Below are positions 41,950-51,521 of a stretch of 64,000 nucleotides of DNA, piece after piece (positions within the stretch are counted from its first letter, which is position 1; each line of letters starts with the position of its first letter). The notes under the pieces were generated by a model. The model was not told the origin of the DNA, searched no databases, and worked only from the letters and a program-made list of their open reading frames with translations. The stretch is from NCBI GenBank assembly GCA_027491115.1, contig JAIXWV010000034.1, positions 124,001-188,000 on the forward strand. Direction: 5' to 3'. The DNA is from Pseudomonadota bacterium (GTDB lineage: Bacteria > Bdellovibrionota > UBA1018 > CAIMNF01). The position numbers were made by a program, and so were the translations under genes.

Positions 41950-42737
41950 CCCGGCTTGCGCTTCTCAAGGAATGCAGTGACGCCTTCTTGGGCCTCGGGG
42001 CGTACGCGGAGCTCGGCCAGAGTCCGTGCCACATGTTCGATGCAATCAGGAATCCGTGCACGTTTTTCGGGCCAGGTGAGGTCGAGCACCAACTGCTTGG
42101 CCACCGCCATCGCGTTCGGCCCGCACTCGAGCAAATTTCCTAGCAAAGATTTCAGATGTGCATCGAGTTCCGCCCGAGTTCCAAAAACTTCGTGCACCAG
42201 ACCTGCCTCTTTTGCCTTTTCCGCCTTGAAGCGTTCGGCACTAATGAAGAGCGCGCGGGCTCTCGAAGCCCCGATTTTGGATGTCACAAAGGGGCCGATA
42301 CAGGCAGGAACGACACCGAGACGCACTTCACTCAGACTGAACACGGTTTCTTTCTCGGCCAGGACGATGTCACAGACCGACACCAGCCCCACCCCGCCGC
42401 CGATCGCTGCTCCATGGATCACGCCCACCAGTGGCTTTGGAAACTCGTTCATGGTCTCGAACATGCGGGTGAGCGTCAGGGTATCCTCGAGGTTCCCTTC
42501 GAGAGTCAACTCGATCGACTTGCGCATCCAGTTCAAGTCACCCCCGGCACAGAAGACGGATCCGTTCCCTTTCAGTACGACCGCGCGGACCTTGGGATCC
42601 ATGGCCTCATTGCGGAAGACTCGAGACAACTCCTCGATCATTTTTTCATTGAATGCGTTCCGGATTTCCGGACGGTTCAGAGCGATCTCCAGGATTCCCG
42701 GCATCGGGACCGTACAACTCAGGGTTTGATATGACAT
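41934..42737 (-). CDS. Enoyl-CoA hydratase (likely methylglutaconyl-CoA hydratase)
   Basis: FCAGGDLNWMRKS, GAAIGGGVGLVSVCDIVLA, FSLSEVRLGVVPA. Confidence 0.88.
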   Translation of the reverse strand: MSYQTLSCTVPMPGILEIALNRPEIRNAFNEKMIEELSRVFRNEAMDPKVRAVVLKGNGSVFCAGGDLNWMRKSIELTLEGNLEDTLTLTRMFETMNEFPKPLVGVIHGAAIGGGVGLVSVCDIVLAEKETVFSLSEVRLGVVPACIGPFVTSKIGASRARALFISAERFKAEKAKEAGLVHEVFGTRAELDAHLKSLLGNLLECGPNAMAVAKQLVLDLTWPEKRARIPDCIEHVARTLAELRVRPEAQEGVTAFLEKRKPGWIQS

Positions 42738-42777
42738 GGCGCTAGTTTACCGGAAACGTCCGGAAAGGCATCGGAAA

Positions 42778-43701
42778 TCAGCGCTCGATTCGGTGCATAA
42801 AGGACAGGGAAAAGGTACGAGCCAGGGAGGTGTTGTATGCGGGACCGAACAAGGTCTGATCGGAGTATCCCAGAATCAGGGTGTCGTCATCCCCACGGAG
42901 CCAGGCCAAGTTCGCCCCGGCGTTCCACACTAGGCGTCCCGCCCCAGCACTGTCTAACCCACCGCCTGAAACACCCTGGGCTGATACCGCCTCCATTCCA
43001 AGAGTCCCCCCGAGTCTGAAACGCTCAGCAAAAGAGATCCCGCCTCCAATGCTGAAAGCTCCGGACCAAGCGGATCGGGTTGAAATTCCGGAATCGAACC
43101 CCCGACCGAACACCCGACCCAGGCGAACGAGCGCTTGGGCATCCCAAACCGACCAGCGCTTCAACGCGATGAAACCCGCCGAAAGAGCCACATGACCGAG
43201 ACCGGTGACATCGCTCGCCGAAGGATCTGTGGATTCGAGAATGGATCTGCCGGTTGGTAGGGTGAGTTGCAAAAAAGTGAAGCCCCTGGGCTTCCAAAAA
43301 GAGTAGTCCCATTCAGGTAAAGTCTCGTGCCCGAGGGTCAGGGATACATCCCCGGACGCGACCCGGTTCGACTCGCGGGAACCCGTTCCGATCCGGTTCC
43401 ATTGCAAAGGTACGGAAACACCGGCTTGGAGACGATCTCCGTCGATCAGACTCGCGGCATTGAGCAACAGCACCGAGCGACTTTCGCGGGTCGAAAGTGC
43501 ATCACGGAAAACAGGAAGACCCCCACCCGCCGCAGGTGCATCTCCGATCACATTCCCGTTCGAAAAGCTCGCTCCGACACTGATCCTCTCGTCACCCGTG
43601 ATGAGCGAAGGAACACCTCCCGCCTGAGCACAACAGGGAGCTGCGCGGGCGATCGGATCGAAGAATGAGAATGCAATGAGAGCCAGGACCAGCCGGACCA
43701 T
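42778..43701 (-). CDS. Putative outer-membrane protein
   Basis: Signal peptide, CC near the mature N-terminus, amphipathic beta-strand pattern. Confidence 0.5.
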   Translation of the reverse strand: MVRLVLALIAFSFFDPIARAAPCCAQAGGVPSLITGDERISVGASFSNGNVIGDAPAAGGGLPVFRDALSTRESRSVLLLNAASLIDGDRLQAGVSVPLQWNRIGTGSRESNRVASGDVSLTLGHETLPEWDYSFWKPRGFTFLQLTLPTGRSILESTDPSASDVTGLGHVALSAGFIALKRWSVWDAQALVRLGRVFGRGFDSGISTRSAWSGAFSIGGGISFAERFRLGGTLGMEAVSAQGVSGGGLDSAGAGRLVWNAGANLAWLRGDDDTLILGYSDQTLFGPAYNTSLARTFSLSFMHRIER

Positions 43702-44201
43702 CAGCCCGCCTGATAAGGCAATACCGCTTGATCCACCGGAGCACCGGATTCATTTTTGAAAATCACCCGGATCTCCCAAGCTCCCGGCATCACGAAGTGA
43801 ACCTCCTCCGCCCGGTAAAGACCGGTCTCCGGAACACCTGAAGCATTCAAAGGACGCACCATTTTGACCGGACTCGAACCGTGTCCCATATCGGGCATCC
43901 AGAGCTTCACGGCGACCCTCACACCCGATGGAGCATCGGCCGGGATAAAGGATCCGTTTTCAACTCGGGTGAACCTGAGCAGGAATATACCGGTTTCCTC
44001 ATCGGAAGGAACCCTCACCCACTCCAAGCGACCGCACATTCCCGAACGTTCGAATCGGAGAGTACAGGTGTCCTGGGCTTCGTCGGATGGACCAGTGAGT
44101 CCCTGGTTCCGAGTAGGATTTCGATGATTCAGCAAGGGCGATGCTCCACAGGCCAACTGAGGAACACCAAACAAGATCAAAGCAAACAGATTCCTATTCA
44201 T
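43701..44201 (-). CDS. Secreted YtkA/FixH-like protein
   Basis: VAVKLWMPDMGHGSSPVKMV...GLYRAEEVHFVMPGAWEIRVIF. Confidence 0.55.
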   Translation of the reverse strand: MNRNLFALILFGVPQLACGASPLLNHRNPTRNQGLTGPSDEAQDTCTLRFERSGMCGRLEWVRVPSDEETGIFLLRFTRVENGSFIPADAPSGVRVAVKLWMPDMGHGSSPVKMVRPLNASGVPETGLYRAEEVHFVMPGAWEIRVIFKNESGAPVDQAVLPYQAG

Positions 44202-44225
44202 CTCTCTATTTCACCTCTCAACCCG

Positions 44226-44777
44226 TCATCTCTGAATCGCGCAACCGAGTGCCCGAGCGCGGGACACTTCCAAGGGCTTCCCTAGCTGAAGGGAGGACAG
44301 CGCGTCCTCCAAAAACCGCTTCTTGGCCCGGGCCCCGTCAGCAGAGTCATCCACGCCACCCTGAAACACCACTTCACTTCCCTTCAAGACAAAAACATGT
44401 GGAGTCTTGAGTGCGCGAAATTCGTCCGCAAGCTTGGCTCCACGGTCTTCGATCACCGGGAACGGCAAGGCGGCTGCTTTGAAATGCTTCTTCGAATCGG
44501 CGAGAGTCTCGTCTTGGTTCGAATGCACACCGATGAACTCGAATCCCGATCCGGCAAACCGGGCATGGAGCCGCTTCAATTCGGGCTCATGACTTTGGGA
44601 GCATGGACACTTGGCAGAGAGGAAAACAATAACCGGGGTCCGATTCTCTTGAGAAGGGAAGCGGACTTCGCGACCCGTCAAAAGGTCTTTTCCGGTGTGA
44701 ACCATGGCCAATGACCGGGTGGGAACCAGGAAGATCCCGAGCAGGACCCCGAATGACAACGCAAAGATCGTTTTCAT
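44226..44777 (-). CDS. Redoxin/thioredoxin-fold protein
   Basis: VIVFLSAKCPCSQSHEPELKRL (CPC active site), TPHVFVLKG, C-terminal ARALGCAIQ. Confidence 0.8.
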   Translation of the reverse strand: MKTIFALSFGVLLGIFLVPTRSLAMVHTGKDLLTGREVRFPSQENRTPVIVFLSAKCPCSQSHEPELKRLHARFAGSGFEFIGVHSNQDETLADSKKHFKAAALPFPVIEDRGAKLADEFRALKTPHVFVLKGSEVVFQGGVDDSADGARAKKRFLEDALSSLQLGKPLEVSRARALGCAIQR

Positions 44778-44825
44778 GGTGCACACGGTATGCTATCATT
44801 TTGCTTCGGTCAAAAAATTAGCGCC

Positions 44826-44900
44826 GGTCCTGTAGTTAAATGGATATAACGGCCCTTTCCTAAAGGGCTGTTGCAGGTTCGATTCCTGCCGGGACCGCCA
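44826..44900 (+). tRNA. tRNA-Arg (CCT)
   Basis: GGTCCTG...CGGGACC acceptor, anticodon stem-loop GCCCT-TTCCTAA-AGGGC, T-arm GCAGG-TTCGATT-CCTGC, encoded CCA. Confidence 0.92.
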
Positions 44901-44943
44901 CTTCCGCTTGAACCCCGGGGAGGTTTCGGGCTCTAATGAGACC

Positions 44944-45948
44944 ATGACCCCACAGTTCGATCCGTTCCTGAACGCCTTCATCCAAGCAACCGAATTGACC
45001 CTGCAGGATCTTTGCCGGATTCCCATCCGGGGCCATCGTCGTTTGAAACCAGGTGAGCTATCCGGAAAAGAAATCGCTGTGGCTGGACTGATCGGAATCA
45101 CTTCCCCGGCGATCCAAGGGTCCATGAGCATTCAGTTCCCGCGATCAACTTTTCTCGATGTCATGAACGGCATGCTGGGAGAGGAGATGACCGAATTGGA
45201 ACCCGGAATGGAGGATGGTGCCGCAGAGCTCACCAATATCATTTTTGGGAATGCCAAGGTCTCCCTCAATGAAAACGGATTCGGGATCCAAATGGCGATT
45301 CCCACCCTCCTCACCGGAAGCAGTATCCAGAGTGTGGCCTCAGGCGAAGCGGAGGGGATCGAATTCAAAACGGATGGTGAGTCATTTTTCGTCGTGTTCG
45401 ATCTGAAAAAGAAAACAAACGACGTGGTTCCTCCCACCCAGTCATCGACAAACAAGGCGGACTGGAGTGCGGATATGCTCCTTGAATTCGTACGTGCCGT
45501 TCGAAAAACCCTCGAGGTCCAATTCAACACCCAGATTGAAATCGGCAGTCCCTTCAAAAAATCGTCTGATAAGAACTTCCTTTTCGATGTCGGATCGGTC
45601 ATTGGCGTCAATGAGTCCGGATTCTCGGGTTACTTCGGTTTGTTTTATGAAACAGCCCCCTTCCTGGCCCTGATGAATGACATGCTGGGAAGCGAATTCA
45701 AGGAGCTGAACTCCGAAGTACAAGATGGAGCGAGTGAAATCACCAACATCTGCTTCGGGGTGGCCAAACAGGTTCTGAACTCGAACGGCCATGCCATCAC
45801 CATGGCCCTTCCCAATCTGATTCTCGGTAAGGACATCCAGTCCTCATCAGCCGAGATCCAGGGACGGAACACCATCGTAGTGCCCCTGAAAATCCCGAGT
45901 GGGCGGTTCTGGATCGAATTCAGCTATGGCGAATCCAGCAGATCTTGA
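44944..45948 (+). CDS. Tandem CheX-like (chemotaxis phosphatase) domain protein
   Basis: Two parallel halves: VMNGMLGEEMTELEPGMEDGAAELTNIIFGNAKVSLNENGFGIQMAIPTLLTG and LMNDMLGSEFKELNSEVQDGASEITNICFGVAKQVLNSNGHAITMALPNLILG. Confidence 0.85.
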   Translation: MTPQFDPFLNAFIQATELTLQDLCRIPIRGHRRLKPGELSGKEIAVAGLIGITSPAIQGSMSIQFPRSTFLDVMNGMLGEEMTELEPGMEDGAAELTNIIFGNAKVSLNENGFGIQMAIPTLLTGSSIQSVASGEAEGIEFKTDGESFFVVFDLKKKTNDVVPPTQSSTNKADWSADMLLEFVRAVRKTLEVQFNTQIEIGSPFKKSSDKNFLFDVGSVIGVNESGFSGYFGLFYETAPFLALMNDMLGSEFKELNSEVQDGASEITNICFGVAKQVLNSNGHAITMALPNLILGKDIQSSSAEIQGRNTIVVPLKIPSGRFWIEFSYGESSRS

Positions 45949-45979
45949 CACCCCGCAAGATATTCGTTAGACCGATTCC

Positions 45980-46831
45980 ATGTCTAAGTGGCTTCTCTTT
46001 ATGGCTGGGTGGCTTTTGGTGTCTGGCCCGGCATCTGTATTGGCCGGATCCTTCACCGTGGTGGAGTTCAACACCTGGGGCGTGCCTTTGGCAGTTCAGG
46101 ACACCTTCCGTTATGCCTTCGCCATGGAGAAACTCGAGGAACTCGATCCGGATTTCATCGTCCTGAGCGAGGTGTTCACCGCACGGGCCAAACGGGCGTT
46201 CCACAGCGGAAAGTTTCCGTACTGGGTAGACGGTCCCAAAGCCTTCCCGAAGCTCGTTTCGTCGGGTATCAGAATCCTTTCGAAACACCCCATCCTTCGA
46301 GCCTCCAAAATCGACTTTTGCCGGTGCAAGGGGGATGACTGCCTCTCCCGTAAAGGGGTCGTCTTGGCCTTGATTCAAATGCCCGACGGAAAGAAACTGA
46401 ACCTTCTTGGAACCCACTTGAACGCACGGGGTGGGGATCCCACCCGTATTGACCAGTTGATCCAGATTCGGGATCTCATTCAGCGTGAGGCCGATCCGGA
46501 CGCACCCCTCGTCCTCGCGGGGGACCTGAACTTCACTCCGGGGAGCCAACCTTACACCTGGCTCGGATCCGAGCTGGCCCTCGCTGATGCCTGGTCCGAG
46601 ACCCACTCGACCTCCGAGCCGGGCTACACCTACGATGCCTTTGAGAACGCCTATGCGCGGGATTATGCCATTCGTACCCATTTCCCGCTGACTCGCGAGC
46701 GGATCGACTACGTTTTTTACCGGAATGGTGCAACGGGGAGCCTGAGGGCGGAGTCAAGCAGACTGATTCTGAACGAGAGACCTTGGTATTCCGATCACTA
46801 TGGCCTCAGTACCACCTTCACCACGGAATAA
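45980..46831 (+). CDS. Secreted endonuclease/exonuclease/phosphatase family protein
   Basis: Signal peptide, VVEFNTWGVPLA, LSEVF, LLGTHLNARGG, LVLAGDLNFTPGS, RIDYVFYR, SDHYGLS. Confidence 0.88.
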   Translation: MSKWLLFMAGWLLVSGPASVLAGSFTVVEFNTWGVPLAVQDTFRYAFAMEKLEELDPDFIVLSEVFTARAKRAFHSGKFPYWVDGPKAFPKLVSSGIRILSKHPILRASKIDFCRCKGDDCLSRKGVVLALIQMPDGKKLNLLGTHLNARGGDPTRIDQLIQIRDLIQREADPDAPLVLAGDLNFTPGSQPYTWLGSELALADAWSETHSTSEPGYTYDAFENAYARDYAIRTHFPLTRERIDYVFYRNGATGSLRAESSRLILNERPWYSDHYGLSTTFTTE

Positions 46832-46833
46832 AA

Positions 46834-46910
46834 TGGCGCGCCCGCCGCGATTCGAACACGGGACCCTCGCATTAGAAATGCGATGCTCTATCCAGCTGAG
46901 CTACGGGCGC
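46834..46910 (-). tRNA. tRNA-Arg (TCT)
   Basis: Reverse complement GCGCCCGTAGCTCAGCTGGATAGAGCATCGCATTTCTAATGCG...CGGGCGCGCCA. Confidence 0.93.
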
Positions 46911-46924
46911 TTGTTGGTACCTTA

Positions 46925-48043
46925 TCACAAGGCAGGACGATTCTCAAAATCGGTCGGATCAAGATCCACATTCAGGGCTCTCATAAAGACCTCCTCGCCC
47001 GCTCCAGGAACACTCAATTCTTTGAATAAGGTGAGGAAAACCTTCTCCTCTGGCTGAGTCCGGATCGCCGCCTCAATGTGCCCCAGAGCGATGGCGGCAT
47101 CGGCCTGTTTCCAGTGGTAAAGCGCCATGAGTAAGGAACGCTTTGCTGCGTTTTCACTTGATCCTTCAAGCGAATCAGCCACTTTCTTCAGCTGGGTGGG
47201 CTCGAATCCTCGGGTCTCCAAAACCAGCTCCATGTTCTTCAAGTCCTTGGAGGGTAGCCCAAGATCAAGGGCTCGACGATAAATCACCCTCATCTCCTCC
47301 CAAAACTTAGCCTGTTCGGGATAACTCAGAGATTCCCGATACAACTTCCACAGGTTTGCCCGAGCAACGAAAAGAACCTTCTGCATCAGAGGCATCCATG
47401 GATATTTCCTGTCGAGTCGTTCGGCTAATTCTCGGACCTCGCCGTATGAGGGAATCGCACCCCTTGCCTTGGGGACAAATACGGATGCGAGAACCAAATC
47501 AGCGAGTTCCTCCTTCTCAAGCAATTCCAACCTAGATGGCTCGGATAAAAAATAACGCGTCACAGCCGCGCGAATCCAAACCAATGATCGAAGGCATCGT
47601 GCTTCCGGAGCAGCCAGTGAACTAGGATTGGGGGCAAAACACGACTCAAAATAGTTTTGTGCAGCCCATCTCAAGTCGGGATCGGTCAACTCGCAGTCAG
47701 ACCCGAATCGAGGAAGGTCCTTCACAAACAAATAATGGGGCCCCCTCGTCTCATTATGTCCATTCAATTCGAGGTTCGCGAGCTTTTCGAAAAATGCCTT
47801 ACAAGGTGGAAGTACCACCGAGGTCTGCAAAATGGCGGTCAACTGGGGTTTCGGCGCAAACAACAGTGGCGTGATCTTCCGGGCCCCAGTCCCAATGACC
47901 AAGGTATCCAAAACAGGGCTTTTCCCAAAAGTTCTGGCCACCAGGGAAACCATCCACTCAACTGGACTGATCCCTTGGGCTTTTTTCAAATAAACCGTCC
48001 CGCCTGCCACCACAAAGGCGAAGACAACCAGGATCCGTGTCAT
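46925..48043 (-). CDS. Hypothetical helical repeat (TPR-like) membrane-anchored protein
   Basis: N-terminal TM helix, then helical repeats. Confidence 0.45.
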   Translation of the reverse strand: MTRILVVFAFVVAGGTVYLKKAQGISPVEWMVSLVARTFGKSPVLDTLVIGTGARKITPLLFAPKPQLTAILQTSVVLPPCKAFFEKLANLELNGHNETRGPHYLFVKDLPRFGSDCELTDPDLRWAAQNYFESCFAPNPSSLAAPEARCLRSLVWIRAAVTRYFLSEPSRLELLEKEELADLVLASVFVPKARGAIPSYGEVRELAERLDRKYPWMPLMQKVLFVARANLWKLYRESLSYPEQAKFWEEMRVIYRRALDLGLPSKDLKNMELVLETRGFEPTQLKKVADSLEGSSENAAKRSLLMALYHWKQADAAIALGHIEAAIRTQPEEKVFLTLFKELSVPGAGEEVFMRALNVDLDPTDFENRPAL

Positions 48044-48918
48044 GAAGGCCAAACTTGGGACCACTCGCGAACCAACTTGACTTCAGGCACCTTCGAGGCC
48101 CGTCCGGTCACCAACTCGACCATCGAAGTCGGAGTGTAATCCCGGTGGCGGTAAAAAATCCCCCACTTGAAATCGAGTTTCTTCTGCCGCTTCAGACGGA
48201 TCGGAAGCGAAAGATCGAGACAGAACACGTCGCCGATCACCGCATCCGGGTTCAATTCGAGCAAAGCAGATTCATAATAAGGACGATCTGTATCCACCTG
48301 TACAGTCATGTCTCCGAGCTGCCCCACGTCGATGGTTTGTGGACGGTTCCCAAGTCCGAACTTCCGGGCTCCACCTCGTACTGTCGGACGTTTATCCGCC
48401 GGAAACCCGGCTTGATCCAAAAACTCCTGGATCTTGTCAGTAGCCGAGTTCGATACAATGAAAACCTCATGCCCCCGGTTGATCGCTTCCATCACCCAGG
48501 CCCTCGCAGCAGGATCAGGAGCCTTTTTTAAGTGCAACTGGTGGAAGGCCCACTCGGACAATTGGCCGTAGCTCGAGATCTTCTCCCTCGCTTTCAGCTC
48601 ACCTAGCACTTTCTTGGCCCGAATATCACCCTCGGCCACAAGCCCGTCCATGAAATCAGCAAGACCGATGTTCCGGATGAACGGATCCTCAAAAGTAAAT
48701 GCCGAAATCCGCCCCTCGCTTCTCCACCCATACTCAAACGGACAGGATGCTTGACGCGCCCGTAACTCACCCAACCAGGAATCCACTTTCTCTTCTGTGT
48801 GCAGCGCCAGTTCATTTAGAGAAAGAGAAACGATCTTATTCCGGAACTGCCGGGAACAAGCATCGCCCTCGTGGCTCGGGTCGGTGAAGACCCCGTCGAA
48901 ATCCATGACAATTCGCAT
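48040..48918 (-). CDS. HAD-superfamily hydrolase-like protein
   Basis: MRIVMDFDGVFTDPS (motif I) and HEVFIVSNSATDKIQEFLDQAG (motif II). Confidence 0.7.
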   Translation of the reverse strand: MRIVMDFDGVFTDPSHEGDACSRQFRNKIVSLSLNELALHTEEKVDSWLGELRARQASCPFEYGWRSEGRISAFTFEDPFIRNIGLADFMDGLVAEGDIRAKKVLGELKAREKISSYGQLSEWAFHQLHLKKAPDPAARAWVMEAINRGHEVFIVSNSATDKIQEFLDQAGFPADKRPTVRGGARKFGLGNRPQTIDVGQLGDMTVQVDTDRPYYESALLELNPDAVIGDVFCLDLSLPIRLKRQKKLDFKWGIFYRHRDYTPTSMVELVTGRASKVPEVKLVREWSQVWPS

Positions 48919-48980
48919 AATGGCCCATTTTAGCCAAATAGGTCTTGCAGATCAACGGATAAAGTCCGAGAACTAGGGAA

Positions 48981-49643
48981 ATGAAAGTCTACTTCCATGA
49001 GATCAAAGACCAAGATCTCGACTACCATTTTGATGAATCGACGCCCTGGGTGATGGATGTCATTGGAAGTCTGGACGAGCGGATGGACAGGATCCAACGA
49101 CCACCGAACTGGAAGCCACGTTCTCGTCCAACCCAGGTCAGCTTCACTCTGCGGAGGGTGGATGACTTGATCCACGTCTCAGGCAAGGCTAAGACCCACC
49201 TTTACCTCCTCTGCTCCTTGTGTGCGGATGCCTTTCAATTCCCTATTCAGGTCCAATTCCATACCTTGTTGACCCAGACGGAAATGTACGCTGAGGCCCC
49301 TCGTGAGTCCTCGCGGAAAAACAACTTCGAACACGACGAAGGACTTCAAGAGTGGCTGTCAGACGAGGAGGATGACGACGAGGGTGAAGAAGCTCCCTTC
49401 AACCTGAACGCCTCGGATTTCGAGATCACAGTGGTGAAGGAGCCTCTGGCAGACTTGAAAGAAATCCTCCACGAGCAGATCGTGCTGACGTTGCCGATGC
49501 AACCCAAGCCCGAGCCCGACGAAAAAGGGGATTGCTCCAAATGTGGACGGAACCAGAACGCATTTCAACGGGAGGCGGAAGAGCCCCTGCGCGAGAATCC
49601 GTTTTCCGTCCTGAAGAACCTGAAAAAAAAGACGGATGCGTGA
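48981..49643 (+). CDS. DUF177/YceD family protein
   Basis: VSGKAKTHLYLLCSLCADAFQFPIQVQF, acidic linker, LKEILHEQIVLTLPMQPKPEPDEKGDCSKCGRN. Confidence 0.85.
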   Translation: MKVYFHEIKDQDLDYHFDESTPWVMDVIGSLDERMDRIQRPPNWKPRSRPTQVSFTLRRVDDLIHVSGKAKTHLYLLCSLCADAFQFPIQVQFHTLLTQTEMYAEAPRESSRKNNFEHDEGLQEWLSDEEDDDEGEEAPFNLNASDFEITVVKEPLADLKEILHEQIVLTLPMQPKPEPDEKGDCSKCGRNQNAFQREAEEPLRENPFSVLKNLKKKTDA

Positions 49644-50448
49644 TCGTTGGTTGATCCTGACGGTCCTGCTCGCCATCCTGTCGGGCCCAAGGGCCGACGG
49701 TGCCGGGTTTCTCGACACGGGCATCTTTGATCCCAACCAGTTGGGATCCGCCATTCCGCAGGCAGTCGCCGACCAGGCTCTCCTGTTGGTCGGATCTTAC
49801 GCCGCGCACCGACCTTACTCCGGGGCCGTGGCCCGTTCCACCGGCAGCTTGCTCGATCTCGGCATTGAAACCACCCTGGTGAAAATCGGAGACGGACTTC
49901 AGAATGCTTTGACCGCGAACGGTATCCCCGTGAACGCGACTGCCGTTCCCGCCATCCCCATGATCAAGGCCCACGTCCGGAAAAGCATCGGGGAGTCGTC
50001 CGAGTTCGGGCTTTCAGCCCTCACATTCAGGCAGCAGGCCGTTTATGGAGCGGATTTGAAGTTCTCACTGATCTCCGCCGAAGAAGGTCCTTCACTGGCT
50101 CTGAGATTGCTCTACACCTGGATTTCGATTCCCATGCTGTACATCGATCGATGCACGGTGATCTCGCCTGAACTGGTGTTATCGCAACCCCTTTCGTTCG
50201 CTGAAAGTTGGATCGGAATCGGAGGACGATTCGTTTCCGGAACTATGAAAGCCACCGTCACCACCACAGTGGGTCCCCTAACCGTCAGCACGGATCTTTC
50301 CAAAGCAGGTTCTGCAGGATCGGCCTATGCCTTCACAGGTGTGAAGTTCAGGATTCCGGGCGCGACCGGACTCAGATTGGGAATCGAAGGGAGCTTCGAT
50401 TCCGCCGGGTATCACACCATGGGAACTTTCCTCGGGGTAGGGTTCTGA
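49636..50448 (+). CDS. Putative outer-membrane protein
   Basis: Signal peptide, beta-strand pattern, C-terminal aromatic (FLGVGF). Confidence 0.55.
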   Translation: MRDRWLILTVLLAILSGPRADGAGFLDTGIFDPNQLGSAIPQAVADQALLLVGSYAAHRPYSGAVARSTGSLLDLGIETTLVKIGDGLQNALTANGIPVNATAVPAIPMIKAHVRKSIGESSEFGLSALTFRQQAVYGADLKFSLISAEEGPSLALRLLYTWISIPMLYIDRCTVISPELVLSQPLSFAESWIGIGGRFVSGTMKATVTTTVGPLTVSTDLSKAGSAGSAYAFTGVKFRIPGATGLRLGIEGSFDSAGYHTMGTFLGVGF

Positions 50449-50450
50449 TC

Positions 50451-51521
50451 ATGCATCTGTGGATGATCTTCTGGATCGGATGGATGCTTCTGGCTCAGCC
50501 GATCACCGCGCTAGCAATGCCCGAAAAAGCCCTCCCTGATCGAGGCTGGGAAACGACCCTTGAACCATTCTTCAAGTCGGGCATTTCCATAAACTTCATG
50601 GGGAAGGACGGACTCTCGCTTCAGGGAATCAGGTTTCCGAATGGATCCGCATCCGAAACCGTACTTTTTCTTCCCGGGTTTTCCGAACCTTGGCTCAAAT
50701 ACATCGAGCTTCTGTACGACATCCATCAGAATGGATACGAAATTCTAACCTACGACTATCGGGGACAAGGTGCATCCCCCCGCCTGGCTCGCAGCAACCC
50801 GGACGCTGTTCATCTTGAACGTTTCGAGGACCACGTTTCCGATCTCCAGAGTTTTCTCAAAGTCGTACCTAAGCGCAGGATGCACGTACTCGCTCACTCG
50901 ATGGGAGGTGCGTTGGCACTCGATTGGGCCGGGAAACATGCGCCACCGCAGCTGAGTGGGATAGTCGTAAACGCTCCGATGTTGGCCATCAGGACGGATC
51001 CCTTTCCACGCCCTGTTGCTCGGATCATCACCTCCTTTTTGGTCAAGCTCGGCCTCGGAGAGCGATTCGCTCCGACCAAAGGCCCCAGAGATCCGGACCG
51101 TCCCTTCGAGTCGAACCTGGGAACTTCCAGTATTGTTCGCTATGCTTTCGAACAACGACTGGCGAGACTCTTCCCGGAACGATGGGTGGGCGGACCGACC
51201 AATTCCTGGGTGAGGGCGGCATTGGATGCGTCGGAACGGATTGCCAAGGATGTATCTAAACTTCAGCGCCCCGTGACCATGCTCGTGCCGACCGATGACC
51301 GCTATGCCGTGCCGGATGAACTCATTCAGATATGCGGAAGTATGGCCAAGAAATGCAATGCCATCGTCCTCGAAGGCTCCCGACACGAGGTATTCGCCGA
51401 GAGCGATCTCTACCGGAATCGGGCTATCGAAGCCGTGCTCAAGAATTTTTCCGGACTTATTCAGGAATTTAAATTACCCACTGCAGAATCCGGTTTACGA
51501 GGTCCAGAGAATCATCCCTGA
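50451..51521 (+). CDS. Alpha/beta hydrolase (monoacylglycerol lipase-like)
   Basis: ILTYDYRGQGASPRLA, VLAHSMGGALALDWAGK (GxSxG). ATG 50451 chosen because the upstream extension overlaps the preceding CDS. Confidence 0.85.
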   Translation: MHLWMIFWIGWMLLAQPITALAMPEKALPDRGWETTLEPFFKSGISINFMGKDGLSLQGIRFPNGSASETVLFLPGFSEPWLKYIELLYDIHQNGYEILTYDYRGQGASPRLARSNPDAVHLERFEDHVSDLQSFLKVVPKRRMHVLAHSMGGALALDWAGKHAPPQLSGIVVNAPMLAIRTDPFPRPVARIITSFLVKLGLGERFAPTKGPRDPDRPFESNLGTSSIVRYAFEQRLARLFPERWVGGPTNSWVRAALDASERIAKDVSKLQRPVTMLVPTDDRYAVPDELIQICGSMAKKCNAIVLEGSRHEVFAESDLYRNRAIEAVLKNFSGLIQEFKLPTAESGLRGPENHP

